Source: Acorus gramineus (Eukaryota > Streptophyta > Magnoliopsida > Acorales > Acoraceae). From it: a DNA stretch of 64,000 nt. Below the pieces are notes generated by a model, which saw only the letters and a list, made by a program, of their open reading frames with translations, did no database searches and was not told where the DNA came from. How positions within the stretch are numbered: position 1 is the stretch's first letter; each line of letters starts with the position of its first letter. Where the stretch lies: contig CM060856.1 in the NCBI GenBank assembly GCA_030737835.1, forward strand, positions 10,271,670 to 10,335,669, given 5' to 3'. Shown in pieces: positions 1-11,175 of this stretch. Both the position numbers and the translations under genes were made by a program.

Positions 1-208
1 ACAGATTGCAAGCAGATACACAGCATTGTCAATGAAAGAAGACCAATTCTCAAGTTCAAATGCTCAATCGAGAAGAGAAGTTACCATGAAAGCATCCAAT
101 ATGCCGAAACCAGTCAATTTTAATCAACAATTAGTATTCCCTTGACGATGGAACCCATGCTTTTGTTTCATGGTTACTCATTGACTGCATGAATCTCATT
201 GATCGAAC

Positions 209-1837
209 TTATTGACAAGCTTCCATAGCTTGTTGATGTAAATTGAAACATGTTGACTCCTCATGATACCCACATTGCCCACATGCATCAACCAAACTTC
301 TGGCAGCAACATTGTCAAAATCTAATCCGAGCTTCAAATAGTAAGCACAAACCTGCTTACCCACTCCAGCGGAGGTTGTACGAGAACAAGCTTCTACAAC
401 AGAGTTGATAGTGATGTGGTCAGGCTTTGTATCCAAATGGTGCATCAGTTTCAACAACTGGAAGACTTCCTCCACTTGATTGTGCCCCACAGATGCTGTG
501 AGCATAGCATTCCAGGACACCAAATCTTGACCACTTTTCATTTCATTGAAGACACAATATGCAGCAGAGAGATCCAAACACTTTGAATACGTGGTTATGA
601 GAGAATTGCATACACTGACATACGAATCAAATCCCACTTTCAAAATGTATGAATGGATCTGTTCACCTTGACTGAGGAAAGCATGAGCCGTAAATGAACA
701 AAGTATGCAAAGGATGGTGACATCGTCCGGCTCCAATCCCGCGTGCCTCATCTGAGAAAGCAAAAGCAACACTTCATAAACATCTCCAACACTAGAAAAA
801 CCACATATGATCGAATTCCACGAAACCAAATCAGGATTCTCGATTTCGTAGAAAGCCTTCCTTGCCAAGTCCAACCTCCCACATTTCGCATACATGTCAC
901 TAAGTGAACAACCCGCAAACTCATCGCCACCCATCCCATACCTTATACACAACCCATGTATTTGTTTTCCGTAATCCAACCTTAATAGACCACTACAAGC
1001 CTTAAAAACACTTCCAAAGACAAACTCGTTCGGAGAACTAACACCCACACAAAGCATCTCCCTAAACAAGAACAGCGCCTCCAATTTGCGACCCATTTGA
1101 GACAACCCACCAATCATCAAACACCAAGAGACCATATCTTTCTTCGGAATCCACACAAACACATCATAAGCGTCCGACGCTCCAAGCTTCGCATACATCT
1201 CAACAAGTGCATTCTGCATGATAAGTTCCCGTACAAGTTCAAGCTTCACTGCTTGGCAATGCAGCTGACGCCCCAATCCAATGTCACCCACGCCTGCAGA
1301 GGCGCCCAACACGCTCCACAATAAAAACCCATCACGCCTGAGACCTAAACGACCCATCTCAATGTAAAGCTCGACGGCCTCTCCATCCCCGCCATTCGAC
1401 AAATACCCAGAAATCATCGAAGACCAAGAGACGAGATTCTTGTTGGGCATTTCATCGAACACCTTACGAGCCTCCGACAAAGACCCACATTTCCCATACA
1501 TGGTTATGATGTGATTCTCCAAGATGATATCAGGCTTTGTGTTTGATTTCAACAGATGAAGGTGGACCTTTCGGGCTTTTTGGATGGATTTCAAGGAAGA
1601 GCATGCGCCGAAGAGGCGGGCGTAGGTGCTCGGGAAGAATTGGAGGTTGGGTTTGTGGGATTGGAGGAGGTCGAAAAATTGAAGGGCCTGGTCGAAGTGG
1701 CCATGGTTGCAGAGACTGGAGAAGTGGTCATTTGTGATCTGTTGGTTTCTGAATTCGGGGTGGGTAGTTGGTTGGCGGGAGTAGTGGCGGGAAATGGATG
1801 GAGATAGCCTTTGGAGTTTGAATTTTGTGAACGACAT
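209..1837 (-). CDS. PLS-class pentatricopeptide repeat (PPR) protein, probably organellar, C-terminally short
   Basis: Single-exon ORF of 542 residues. PPR proteins of this class bind organellar RNA and act in editing, splicing or stabilisation. The N-terminus is rich in Arg, Ser and Lys with no acidic residue before about position 28, which fits a mitochondrial or plastid presequence. From about residue 70 the protein consists of alternating PPR motifs with typical signatures such as MYGKCGSLSEARKVFDEMP, NLVSWSSMISGY, GKQIHG and MYAKCGRLDLARK. From memory of that family, the order and wording resemble Arabidopsis At3g53360. That protein is much longer and continues into further repeats and an E-type tail. 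Here the similarity stops after LVDACGQCG, followed by about 20 unrelated residues and a stop, and the 208 bases beyond show no PPR continuation. It could be a truncated functional gene, a degenerating copy, or a gene with a missed 3' exon or frameshift. The class call is secure; the exact orthologue is inferred. Confidence 0.9.
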   Translation of the reverse strand: MSFTKFKLQRLSPSISRHYSRQPTTHPEFRNQQITNDHFSSLCNHGHFDQALQFFDLLQSHKPNLQFFPSTYARLFGACSSLKSIQKARKVHLHLLKSNTKPDIILENHIITMYGKCGSLSEARKVFDEMPNKNLVSWSSMISGYLSNGGDGEAVELYIEMGRLGLRRDGFLLWSVLGASAGVGDIGLGRQLHCQAVKLELVRELIMQNALVEMYAKLGASDAYDVFVWIPKKDMVSWCLMIGGLSQMGRKLEALFLFREMLCVGVSSPNEFVFGSVFKACSGLLRLDYGKQIHGLCIRYGMGGDEFAGCSLSDMYAKCGRLDLARKAFYEIENPDLVSWNSIICGFSSVGDVYEVLLLLSQMRHAGLEPDDVTILCILCSFTAHAFLSQGEQIHSYILKVGFDSYVSVCNSLITTYSKCLDLSAAYCVFNEMKSGQDLVSWNAMLTASVGHNQVEEVFQLLKLMHHLDTKPDHITINSVVEACSRTTSAGVGKQVCAYYLKLGLDFDNVAARSLVDACGQCGYHEESTCFNLHQQAMEACQ

Positions 1838-2020
1838 TGAATTGTGGGTTGTTTTACTTCGGATTTTTTTCTATGGGGGGTGGTGGTTCTATGGTCTCAG
1901 TTTTCTGGTTTGAAATGTTTTGCCCAAAAAAATGAAGAAGAGATGATGATATTTGAACTAAAAATATGGTGATAGAAATCAAAATTTGAACAAAAAAAAA
2001 TTGAAAAAAACAGAGGTCAA

Positions 2021-2102
2021 CGTCGCCTGAGAGATTCGAACTCTCGCGGGGAAACCCCATGTACTTAGCAGGCACACGCCTTAACCACTCGGCCAAAGCG
2101 AC
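2021..2102 (-). tRNA. tRNA-Ser (anticodon GCU)
   Basis: Class II tRNA read on the minus strand. The 7-bp acceptor stem pairs GTCGCTT with AGGCGAC (one G-T pair) and is followed by discriminator G at 2021. The D-arm box A is TGGCCGAGTGGTTAAGGC. A 5-bp anticodon stem flanks the loop CTGCTAA, giving anticodon GCT. A long variable arm built on GGGGTTTCCCC is typical of serine tRNAs, and the T-arm carries GAGTTCGAATCTC. No intron and no encoded CCA are seen. The sequence matches the nuclear plant tRNA-Ser(GCU) consensus from memory. It decodes AGC/AGU serine codons in cytosolic translation. It lies 184 bp upstream of the PPR start codon on the same strand, presumably transcribed independently by RNA polymerase III from its internal boxes. 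Confidence 0.95.
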
Positions 2103-4211
2103 TTCAGTGTCAACGACTATTATGATTAGTTATATATATATTATTTTTATGTTATCTATGATTCAATTCCTAATTTGTGATATTTAAAAAAAGAACTTCG
2201 CTGCACATTCCCAAACACATAAGCCCCTCCCACATGCCCCTTCACTTGTCAAAATATGATTGGTTGTGTTGTTGTTTTTACAAAATAGTAAAAAAGCTAA
2301 ATACTAAAATACCCCTAATTAAAACCCACTCCTCCATTCCCCTCTATTTCCGTTTTTTCCCCCACTCACGTCCGTCCCTCTCATATATTCAAGCCCATTC
2401 AAAAAAATTTAGGGTTTTCAAAAACTCAAATGTGAATCGAAATCACAGCAAAAAAGAAACTCCCTTCTGTCTAAAATGACGAAGAAAACCTAATATTTCT
2501 TTGAAGAATCGATTTGAAAAAAAAAAATGTTCTTCCAGAGGTTTCAACAACAGCAAAAAAAAATGGGTATGCAACCCTTTTGTTGGCATTTCAGAAAACC
2601 TCTATGTTATTTTTGAAGATATTGTAGTTAATGATTTTTTTTTTCTAGATTTTTTTTTTCAAAAAGTTACAAAAAAGTAACTGACTTTTTTTTTTTGACA
2701 AAAAACTGAAATGTATGATTAAATTCTGTTTATATTTGTTATAAAAATGTAGCTTACAATCAGATGAATGTAACCAGATTTCAATTACATATATTTTTCA
2801 TTTTACTTAATATCACTGCTATGCACAATATAACCATGTATGAAATGTATCTAACTGTAAGTTGATAATGATATATATATAAGTGATCAGCAAATGTAAC
2901 TAACTATTGCATTGTATTGCTAAATGTAACTTTTTTAAGAATGTAACCAACTTTCATTCAATGTAGTTTTTGTATGTATGCATGTTATGATTTATGTTTC
3001 TTTATCATTATATGTTTTTTTTTTTTTTTTTGGTTACTAGATCACAATGTAGCTAGCATCTCTTCATGGTAATTATATTATGTTAATGTAAATTTCTTTG
3101 TATGCGTTTTTAAAATTAAAAATATATTTACAGTTTGTTTCATGTTACTGCTATGCTGAAGGTAACTTCATTTGAAATGTAACTGAGTCCACTGTATTCC
3201 TACATTCAAATGCAAAAAATAACAAATAAAACTAATGTACTGTTGTAATCACAAAAAATCAGATAAACATAAAAAAACTAAAAATGGAATAATATGACTA
3301 GTTCCACTAAGATCATATTAAGAGTCGTTGATATTTTGAAATGAAACTTTATTTCACAATTATATATTTACATTGCTCTAAAGTTAGTTACATTTGTAAA
3401 TATAACTATTATTATTTCCAAAACTATTTAAAAAGTTAGCTACATTTTCAAACATGTAGCCAATAAGAAAATAACCGCAAAAAAAGTCCAAAAAAGGAAT
3501 AAATATGTAACTGACTTTCAAATGTTAAACAATTGATGTATCATGTTCAAAATAACGTTTAACATAAAAACAACCATAATTAACGTATAAAATTGAAAAA
3601 AAATGAAATAATTGAAAAAACATACAATAAATATTCACCAAACCTGAATCGGCAGACATTTTAAATGGTATCCAAAAGAATACAATGATATTTACACGAT
3701 CATATAAAAAGCTTAGATAGTCTAAAGAGTAAATCCAATTCTGAACGGCCTGAACAGAAAAAAAAATTCAAATTTCACAACAAAAATGTATTGACGATTC
3801 AAATATTGAAATTCAAGAAATGAAAAAAAACAGATATGAATGCCCAGACGCGTGATTCTAGAAATTAATTACCGTCCCACTAATAAACCGTCCCATTAAT
3901 TACGGTGAACATTAACAAACACACATAAATGATATTTTAGGTAATCACATCACTGCTATGTCATGGGGTTTACGAGGGCCTTACGAAATAGGGTTTGTCA
4001 ATCATTTTCCCTAAAAAACAACAAGAAGGTGCATGCACATTTTTATTTTCTTTGGAAGCATCTACATGGCACCCACTAGTTGGTTAATACAATTTTTTTT
4101 TTTTGGTACAGAGTCACAAATTCATTAAATATAATGAATCAATTTATAACCGTTTGATTTTTTTTATTGGTAAAATAAGTTGGGATTGGATAACCGTTTG
4201 ATTTTAATTGT
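2103..4211. other. AT-rich intergenic DNA with a dispersed ATGTAAC motif
   Basis: No gene is supported here. ORFs around 2177-2479 are low-complexity and lack family features. Between about 2676 and 3530 variants of ATGTAAC(T/C) or its reverse complement recur at irregular spacing (for example near 2768, 2896, 2924, 2940, 3177, 3385, 3507). This looks like the remains of an old repeat. The rest is A- and T-homopolymer rich. Confidence 0.5.
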
Positions 4212-4376
4212 GATGATGTGGCAATCCCACAATAAAAGTCAAGTAAGATATAAGTACAAAAAAACAAACAGATGATCCAAACCTGTCCCTCTACCACCTC
4301 CAGGAGGATTTGGATCATTTGCTTTTTTCTCTGTTTATATCTTACTTGACTTTTATTGTGGGATTGTCACATCATC
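4212..4376. mobile_element. Fold-back MITE (~165 bp) with 41-bp arms
   Basis: Positions 4212-4252 and 4336-4376 are near-perfect inverted repeats; the arms begin GATGATGTGGCAATCCCAC and differ at a single site. The interior is also palindromic: GATGATCCAAA near 4271 pairs with TTTGGATCAT near 4310 around CCTCCAGGAGG. Almost the whole unit can therefore form one hairpin. No coding capacity. Flanks were inspected but no convincing target duplication was found, so the superfamily is not assigned. Confidence 0.75.
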
Positions 4377-4809
4377 CCAATTTTATTTGATGAATTTATG
4401 ACCGATCTGATTGATCAAAACACAAAACAAATACAGAAAAATAAGTAGAGGATCCAAAACCCTCGAGATCGATATCCGCTTTCTTCCTAATTTGATCTCG
4501 GACCAATGGAGCAGTCTAGAGCATTGAAGGATAAAGAGGTCTTTCACGCCATGAGGAATACATGTCAACCCCTGATCCAGGACTAATTGAATGCCAATGT
4601 TTATTTGATGGATGGAAAAATTGTTGTTACTTGGAAGTCTATAATTGCAAGGCTCGCGCATTGGTACATACAAATATGAAATGGGGATGCTCATATTAGG
4701 CATTGAGCGTCTTTGATGGCTTGCGTTGTGTAGATGTTTTTATGGCCGTGAACTCTTGCTACTCAAAGCATGGAAGCTGATAGAGTACAACTTTGATCGA
4801 TTAAATTAA

Positions 4810-5768
4810 GGATTAAAGACATTTAAGTCCCTACAAACATGGAAAAAAACCCATATAAGTCCCTACTAAAATTGGAGCAGACGTGCGAGTCCCTGAAAAC
4901 TCAGAAAAACCCAATTATCATCCCTGAGTTAAATTTCCATCCAAATTTAATGGAATATTCATAGAATATTCCATCACATATAATTGTGTAGACATTGAAG
5001 TCCTTATAAACAGTCATAAAGACAAATCAGTCCCTGCAAAAGATAAAATTATTCCTCAAACACTTTTACATTAAATTGTGTACACATTGCAGTCCCTATA
5101 AACAATTATAAAGACAAATTAGTCCTTGCAAAAGACAAAATTGCCCTTGGAAGATTTTTACATTTAATTGGATAGACATTACAGTCCTTATAAATAATCG
5201 TAAAGACAAATTTGTTCCTCTAAAAGACAAAAATACCCTTGAAGTATTTTTACATTTAATTGTGCATACATTACAATTTAAAAATTAAATACCCTCTAAA
5301 AAAATACAATTTCTACACAATTAAATGTAAAAATTCTTCAGGGGCATTTTTATCTTTTACATGTACCAATTTATCTTTACGATTATTTATAAGGACTGTA
5401 ATGTCTATCTAATTAAATGTAAAAATCTTTCAGGGGTAATTTTGTCTTTTGCAAGGACTAATTTGTCTTTATAATTGTTTATAGAGACTACAATGTGTAC
5501 ACAATTTAATGTAAAAGTCTTTGAGGGGCAATTTTATCTTTTGCAGGGACTGATTTGTCTTTATGATTGTTTATAAGGACTTCAATGTCTACACAATTAT
5601 ATGTGACAGAATATTATGAGAATATTCCATTAAGTTTGGATGGAAATTTAACTCAGGGATGATAATTGGGTTTTTCTGAGTTTTCAGGGACTCGTACGTC
5701 TGTTCCAATTTTAGTAAGGATTTATATGGGTTTTTCCATGTTTATAGGGACTTAGACGTCTTTAACCC
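4810..5768. mobile_element. Long-TIR fold-back element, non-autonomous Mutator-like (MULE) type, copy 1
   Basis: The element runs from GGATTAAAGAC to GTCTTTAACCC and is flanked by an exact 9-bp duplication TTAAATTAA (4801-4809 and 5769-5777), the size expected for Mutator-like transposition. The left and right halves are imperfect inverted repeats along nearly their whole length (centre near 5285), with recurring phrases such as AAGTCCCTA, GACAAATTAGTCC and ACATTTAATTGTG. It has no transposase ORF and must rely on a transposase encoded elsewhere. A related copy lies at 47804-48662. Confidence 0.85.
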
Positions 5769-5777
5769 TTAAATTAA

Positions 5778-7241
<1,464 letters not shown>

Positions 7242-7390
7242 CAACATATATTTATTAGTAAATTATATTCACCACCTTGGAATAGAAATAAATGCACCGA
7301 CCATCCCCAACAGTCCCTCTCACCCGTACAGTTACGAGTCCCACCATGATCAAATCATCTCTCTTTTTATCGATTACAATTACAATTAGG

Positions 7391-8850
7391 ATATAAGCTG
7401 GAAATGGATGTGGACTCTTCCTCTGATTCCAAAAATTAAATTGTTTCTATGGAAACTAATGTGGAATTGTCTACATACGAAGATGTTCATCTGGATTTAA
7501 GGTGTCCTTTATGTCAAGAACACCCTGAGACATCTTTTCATCTATTTAGGGACTGCCTGTTCACAGCAGAGTGTTGGGGAAATCTGCCGAACCATTTATA
7601 CCCCCACCTTTAAGGGTTTGGAAGGTAGAGTCCTGGCTGCAGGTTTTTAACAGTCAGAGTTGGTTGAGGAGACCACATGCTATTTCAAAGGTGGTGCTTT
7701 TTGCTTGTCTTTGTTGGCAGGTATGGAAATCTAGAAATTCTGTTATTTTCAAAGGAACATATATTCCTCCTGTGGTGGTTGCCCAGCGTGCTGTAGCAAT
7801 GGCAAGTGAATGTATAAAGTGGCTTCCCCATAAGATAGAGCAACCCCCTGTTTCTTTTTGGAAAATAGTCCCATCAAAGCCATACATAAAGCATCCTGGT
7901 TATATGTGTAATATTACTACAGGAAACGTGTATGTAGTGTCAGATGGAAGTGCATATGTGGTGACTCTCCTCTATAGATGTTGATGGGAAACGAATACGC
8001 AGAAATCCACAATAAAACACGAGATCAAATACAAGAACGGAACACAGTCACATGAAGAACACAAAAATACGTGGTTCAGCCTAGGCCTACATCCATGGGA
8101 CGAAAACTGAGAATCCACTATAATAGTTGAGATACAAAAAAACCTTACAAACTCTCTTTCATCGAGTTACCTTCTCTTGAACCCTCTCAACATCTCTCCT
8201 ATGGATCTCTACATTTTATCGGTACGTGCCAAGCCATGCCAAGTTTTAATCTGAAACCCTAGAGGATATTTATATAAATAAATAACTTCCTCTCTAAGTA
8301 ATCTCCTAACAAACAAATATGTTTCCCCTGATTTTAGGATATTCATTTTATATCTTAATTAAGATCAAATCTTAATTAATTATCAACCCTAATATAATTT
8401 TATCATGGCCATCCGATGTTGATACACCGAATCGAGATATAATCCCAATAGATATTGGGAGCAGGTTGTATTAGCATACATGGAGGTTGAAGGTATTTGT
8501 TTAGGAATTCGATTTGCTAGAGGACTGGGCTTGACTATTATCCACATATGTAGTGACGCAGAATCTTTAATTTAGCTTTTGAAAGGTGACAACCCGGGCC
8601 CTCCACAAATACAGGATTGTATAAATCTAATTTGGAAACTGGATTGGCAAACTGATTTGCGGGATCGTCGTCAGCCTGAAGGATGATCGTCTCCGTTTAT
8701 GGATATCACCATATATAGCTTCCTTATATATGTGTATACAGAAGGTTAATAGTGGGTATAATTATGAAAATACACATAATGTAAACTCTCATTTTGCTCC
8801 TTTGAATATATGAGCCCAGTTTGGGCCTTCCCACCAAAAATAAATAAAAA
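7391..8850 (+). mobile_element. 5'-truncated LINE (non-LTR retrotransposon) remnant, 3' end with poly(A)
   Basis: Frames broken by stops and shifts encode the end of a plant LINE polyprotein. A reverse-transcriptase zinc-binding segment comes first (WTLPLIPKIKLFLWKL; CPLCQEHPETSFHLFRDC; CWQVWKSRNSVIFKG). The start of an RNase H domain follows (VSDGSAY) and resumes after an insertion (EGICLGIRFARGLGLTII; SDAESLI). The 3' end is an A-rich tail ending at about 8850. The exact 13-bp sequence AATTACAATTAGG occurs immediately before the element (7378-7390) and after the tail (8851-8863), a target duplication typical of LINE insertion. The unit is 5'-truncated, mutated and inactive. Nucleotides 7979-8447 are a later insertion. 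Confidence 0.85.
7979..8447. mobile_element. Solo LTR nested in the LINE
   Basis: A 469-bp segment starting TGTTGATGGGA and ending ATAATCCCA, so it has the TG...CA ends of an LTR. It is bordered by the exact 5-bp duplication ATAGA (7974-7978 and 8448-8452). It interrupts the LINE RNase H frame, and removing it with one duplication brings the two coding parts together. A TATA-like TTTATATAAATA lies near 8268, and the phrase ACGTGGTTCAGCCTAGGCC resembles that of many plant Copia LTRs. No internal retrotransposon region is present, so the two original LTRs have recombined. Confidence 0.85.
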
Positions 8851-8863
8851 AATTACAATTAGG

Positions 8864-10116
8864 TCCGTCAACTGATCGGTCCAGGTCGGGGTGAACAACA
8901 CTGTGACCCGTTTAATTGTCGGGTCCTTCAGATTGAGTCCATGAGATCAGATCTTCGATTAGGTCAGGTCGGGTAGATCAGACCAAGAGAGATCGATGAA
9001 CTTCTTTCTTAAAATTTTTTCTTTGTCTTCTTTTATTAGGAAAGAAAATAAAAGGTTTGAAAAATGAAAGGGAGAGGAGAAAAAGAATGCAAGAAGGGTT
9101 TTGATTTAGTAAAAGAGTATTACACATTGAGATGGTATAGACCACACTTTTCTTGGTTGAATTTTTTTTCATTTCTATATTTACACGATGAGTTTAAATA
9201 AATAGAATAATGTATGTTATAAATAGTTTTTTATTATTTTAATTTTTTAATGTTTTATGAAAAAACATTTACAATACAGTTTGAATTATTCTGTTTTTAC
9301 GTGAAATAAAAAAATTGTCATATTTCAAATACTTAAAATTTTAAATAATTATTTAATATTTAATTATAAATGTTAGGTTAGATCATAAATATATAAAAAA
9401 ATCACATAGTATTTGAGTTGATCAATCGGATCTTGGGTCCATAGGATTAGAGCTGGGTGAACCCAGATCCGACCCATTTTGATCGTTAAATCTTTTAGAT
9501 CACGTATTTACATCTTTTATCGGGTTAAGTCATAAACGACCAACGACCAGGCCTCATTACAGTTAGTTTGATAGCTACGTCTCCACCACCAACAGAGTCC
9601 GAGTTCAGTTAAACACAACTACCATTAATACCATCAATATTAAATTATACAGTTTGTTAATCAAATTACACAATTCATGAATCGAACTATCCAATTAATT
9701 ATTTATCATAAATGTCACTCTCTTTACAGATAATTTTTTATATTGATCTTCTTTTTAATAACTCGAACCCCTCAATCAAAGCCATATCCCACTAATTTAT
9801 ATTCGATTGTTAATAATATATTATATTATTAATATATTCGATTGTTAATAATATATTATATTATTAATATTCCTTTCACACGGTTCGCCGTGGTACCTAT
9901 GCTACTATCATAACATCATTTTCAAAAATCGAAAGTCAAAGATATCACGCAGCAACGAACGGTCGCGATTAGTCAGTCCATCACGAATGGGGCCAAACGA
10001 AACTACGTTTAACATCGAAACAAACACGCAATAGTAGTTAGTTATACGCAGTACGTACATAGTAGTAGGAGCGCATACGGTCGATACGATACGGTACACC
10101 AAACAACGTGATGGCT
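8864..10116. other. AT-rich intergenic DNA, downstream side of the LEA-like gene
   Basis: No gene is supported. It contains the perfect 35-bp duplication at 9801-9870 and, near 9900-10110, the probable 3' untranslated region of the minus-strand LEA-like gene. Confidence 0.5.
9801..9870. repeat. Two perfect tandem copies of a 35-bp AT palindrome
   Basis: Copies 9801-9835 and 9836-9870 are identical and start ATTCGATTGTTAATAATA. Each contains the palindrome TAATAATATATTATATTATTA with a small offset, so the region is prone to hairpin formation. Confidence 0.9.
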
Positions 10117-11137
10117 TCAGGCGCTCATGTCCTTGGGCTTCTCGACGTCCTCGAGTGGGCGGAACCAGGCCGTCTGATCAAGCACCGAAGGAGCGCCGCC
10201 GTCCGCGGAGCCACCCTCAGCCGTCGATCCGGTGGTCCCACCACTGTTGCTTCCGGTGGGAATGAAGACGCCGGTCTTCGGGTGCGGGCCCCAGTACTTG
10301 TCGGAGTTCGGCTTTATGACGTCGTCCGGCACCACGGTCGGCCTCAACTCTTCGTCCACGTTCTTCTCGTACGCCGACGCGTGCACTCCCCTATGAAAAA
10401 AAAAAAAAAAGAAAAGGAAAAACAGTGACACATTTGGACTCTTTTCGTTGTTAATGTGGTCTTTTCAAACTGGATTGACTGTTCTACCCCCTGAAAGCAA
10501 TGCGGGGTCCATTGATTGAACGGTGTAAAATAGTAGATCTGACTTCGTATAAAAAAACAAGGCGTGTGAGTGACGGTACAATCGAAGAGTGGAAAAGAAT
10601 CGTAAACAATTTCTGCGGGAGTCAGAGGTGGGTGAGACAATGCACCAGAGAGGACTATTTTTATCTTTAATAATTTAATAATGTAAAAAATAAACAACGA
10701 CGATCTGATCAATTGAACGGCTGGGGATGGATCCTTCACTGACACGAAATTATCCTATATCAGACGATTCAGATGGTGCACTCGCGAGAACGCGCGAGAT
10801 TTTCTAGATGATCTGAATTTCCCGCGACAAATTCCGACGAGAAAGTGAAAATGATGAAGACGGTGTGAGATCGGTTCAGGGAGCTTTCGTTGTGAGGAGA
10901 AACAGACGAATCGGACGAAAGAACACACAAACAAACAAACGCGCATAACACACTCTCTCGATTCCTCAACCGATCGGTAAGATCAACACAAAACACAGAA
11001 CATTTGAAAGAGATGATCGATTTGAACCTGAAAACGGAGAGCGCCGAAGGGGGAACCACTGCAGGGTCTGTGAACCTCCCGATCCGGACCTGGTTCGCGA
11101 GTCTCCTGCCGAGTCCGGCGGCCGAATTGGTTGCCAT
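10117..11137 (-). CDS. Small late-embryogenesis-abundant (LEA)-like protein, At5g17165 type
   Basis: Two coding exons on the minus strand: 11137-11028 and 10390-10117, joined by CAG|GTTCAA and CATAG|GGGAG splice sites. Together they give 127 residues in one frame. The N-terminal part (MATNSAAGLGRRLANQVRIG and onwards) is basic and Ser/Ala-rich, as expected of a mitochondrial or plastid presequence. The mature part is hydrophilic and contains VHASAYEKN, PTVVPDDVI, KYWGPHPKTGVF and a conserved tail VLDQTAWFRPLEDVEKP. These are the hallmarks of the plant family annotated as LEA protein At5g17165. Such proteins are associated with desiccation and stress protection; their biochemical role is not well defined. 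Exon 2 is GC-rich in an AT-rich setting. A 637-bp intron separates the presequence from the conserved part. The start is the first ATG of the exon 1 frame. A GA-dinucleotide run at 11160-11175 lies just upstream, probably in the 5' leader. Confidence 0.85.
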
Positions 11138-11175
11138 TCAATGTTCACTGTGTTTTCAAAGAGAGAGAGAGAGAG

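Noticed and set aside
2177-2479. 100-codon ORF in the 5' intergenic region
   Set aside because: Low-complexity Lys/Ser/His sequence without homology features or promoter context.
4383-4703. 106-codon minus-strand ORF beside the fold-back MITE
   Set aside because: No recognisable motif, no splice or promoter context, and the opposite strand is equally uninformative.
10108-10428. 106-codon plus-strand ORF
   Set aside because: Shadow of LEA exon 2; its end is the antisense of the intron poly-pyrimidine tract.
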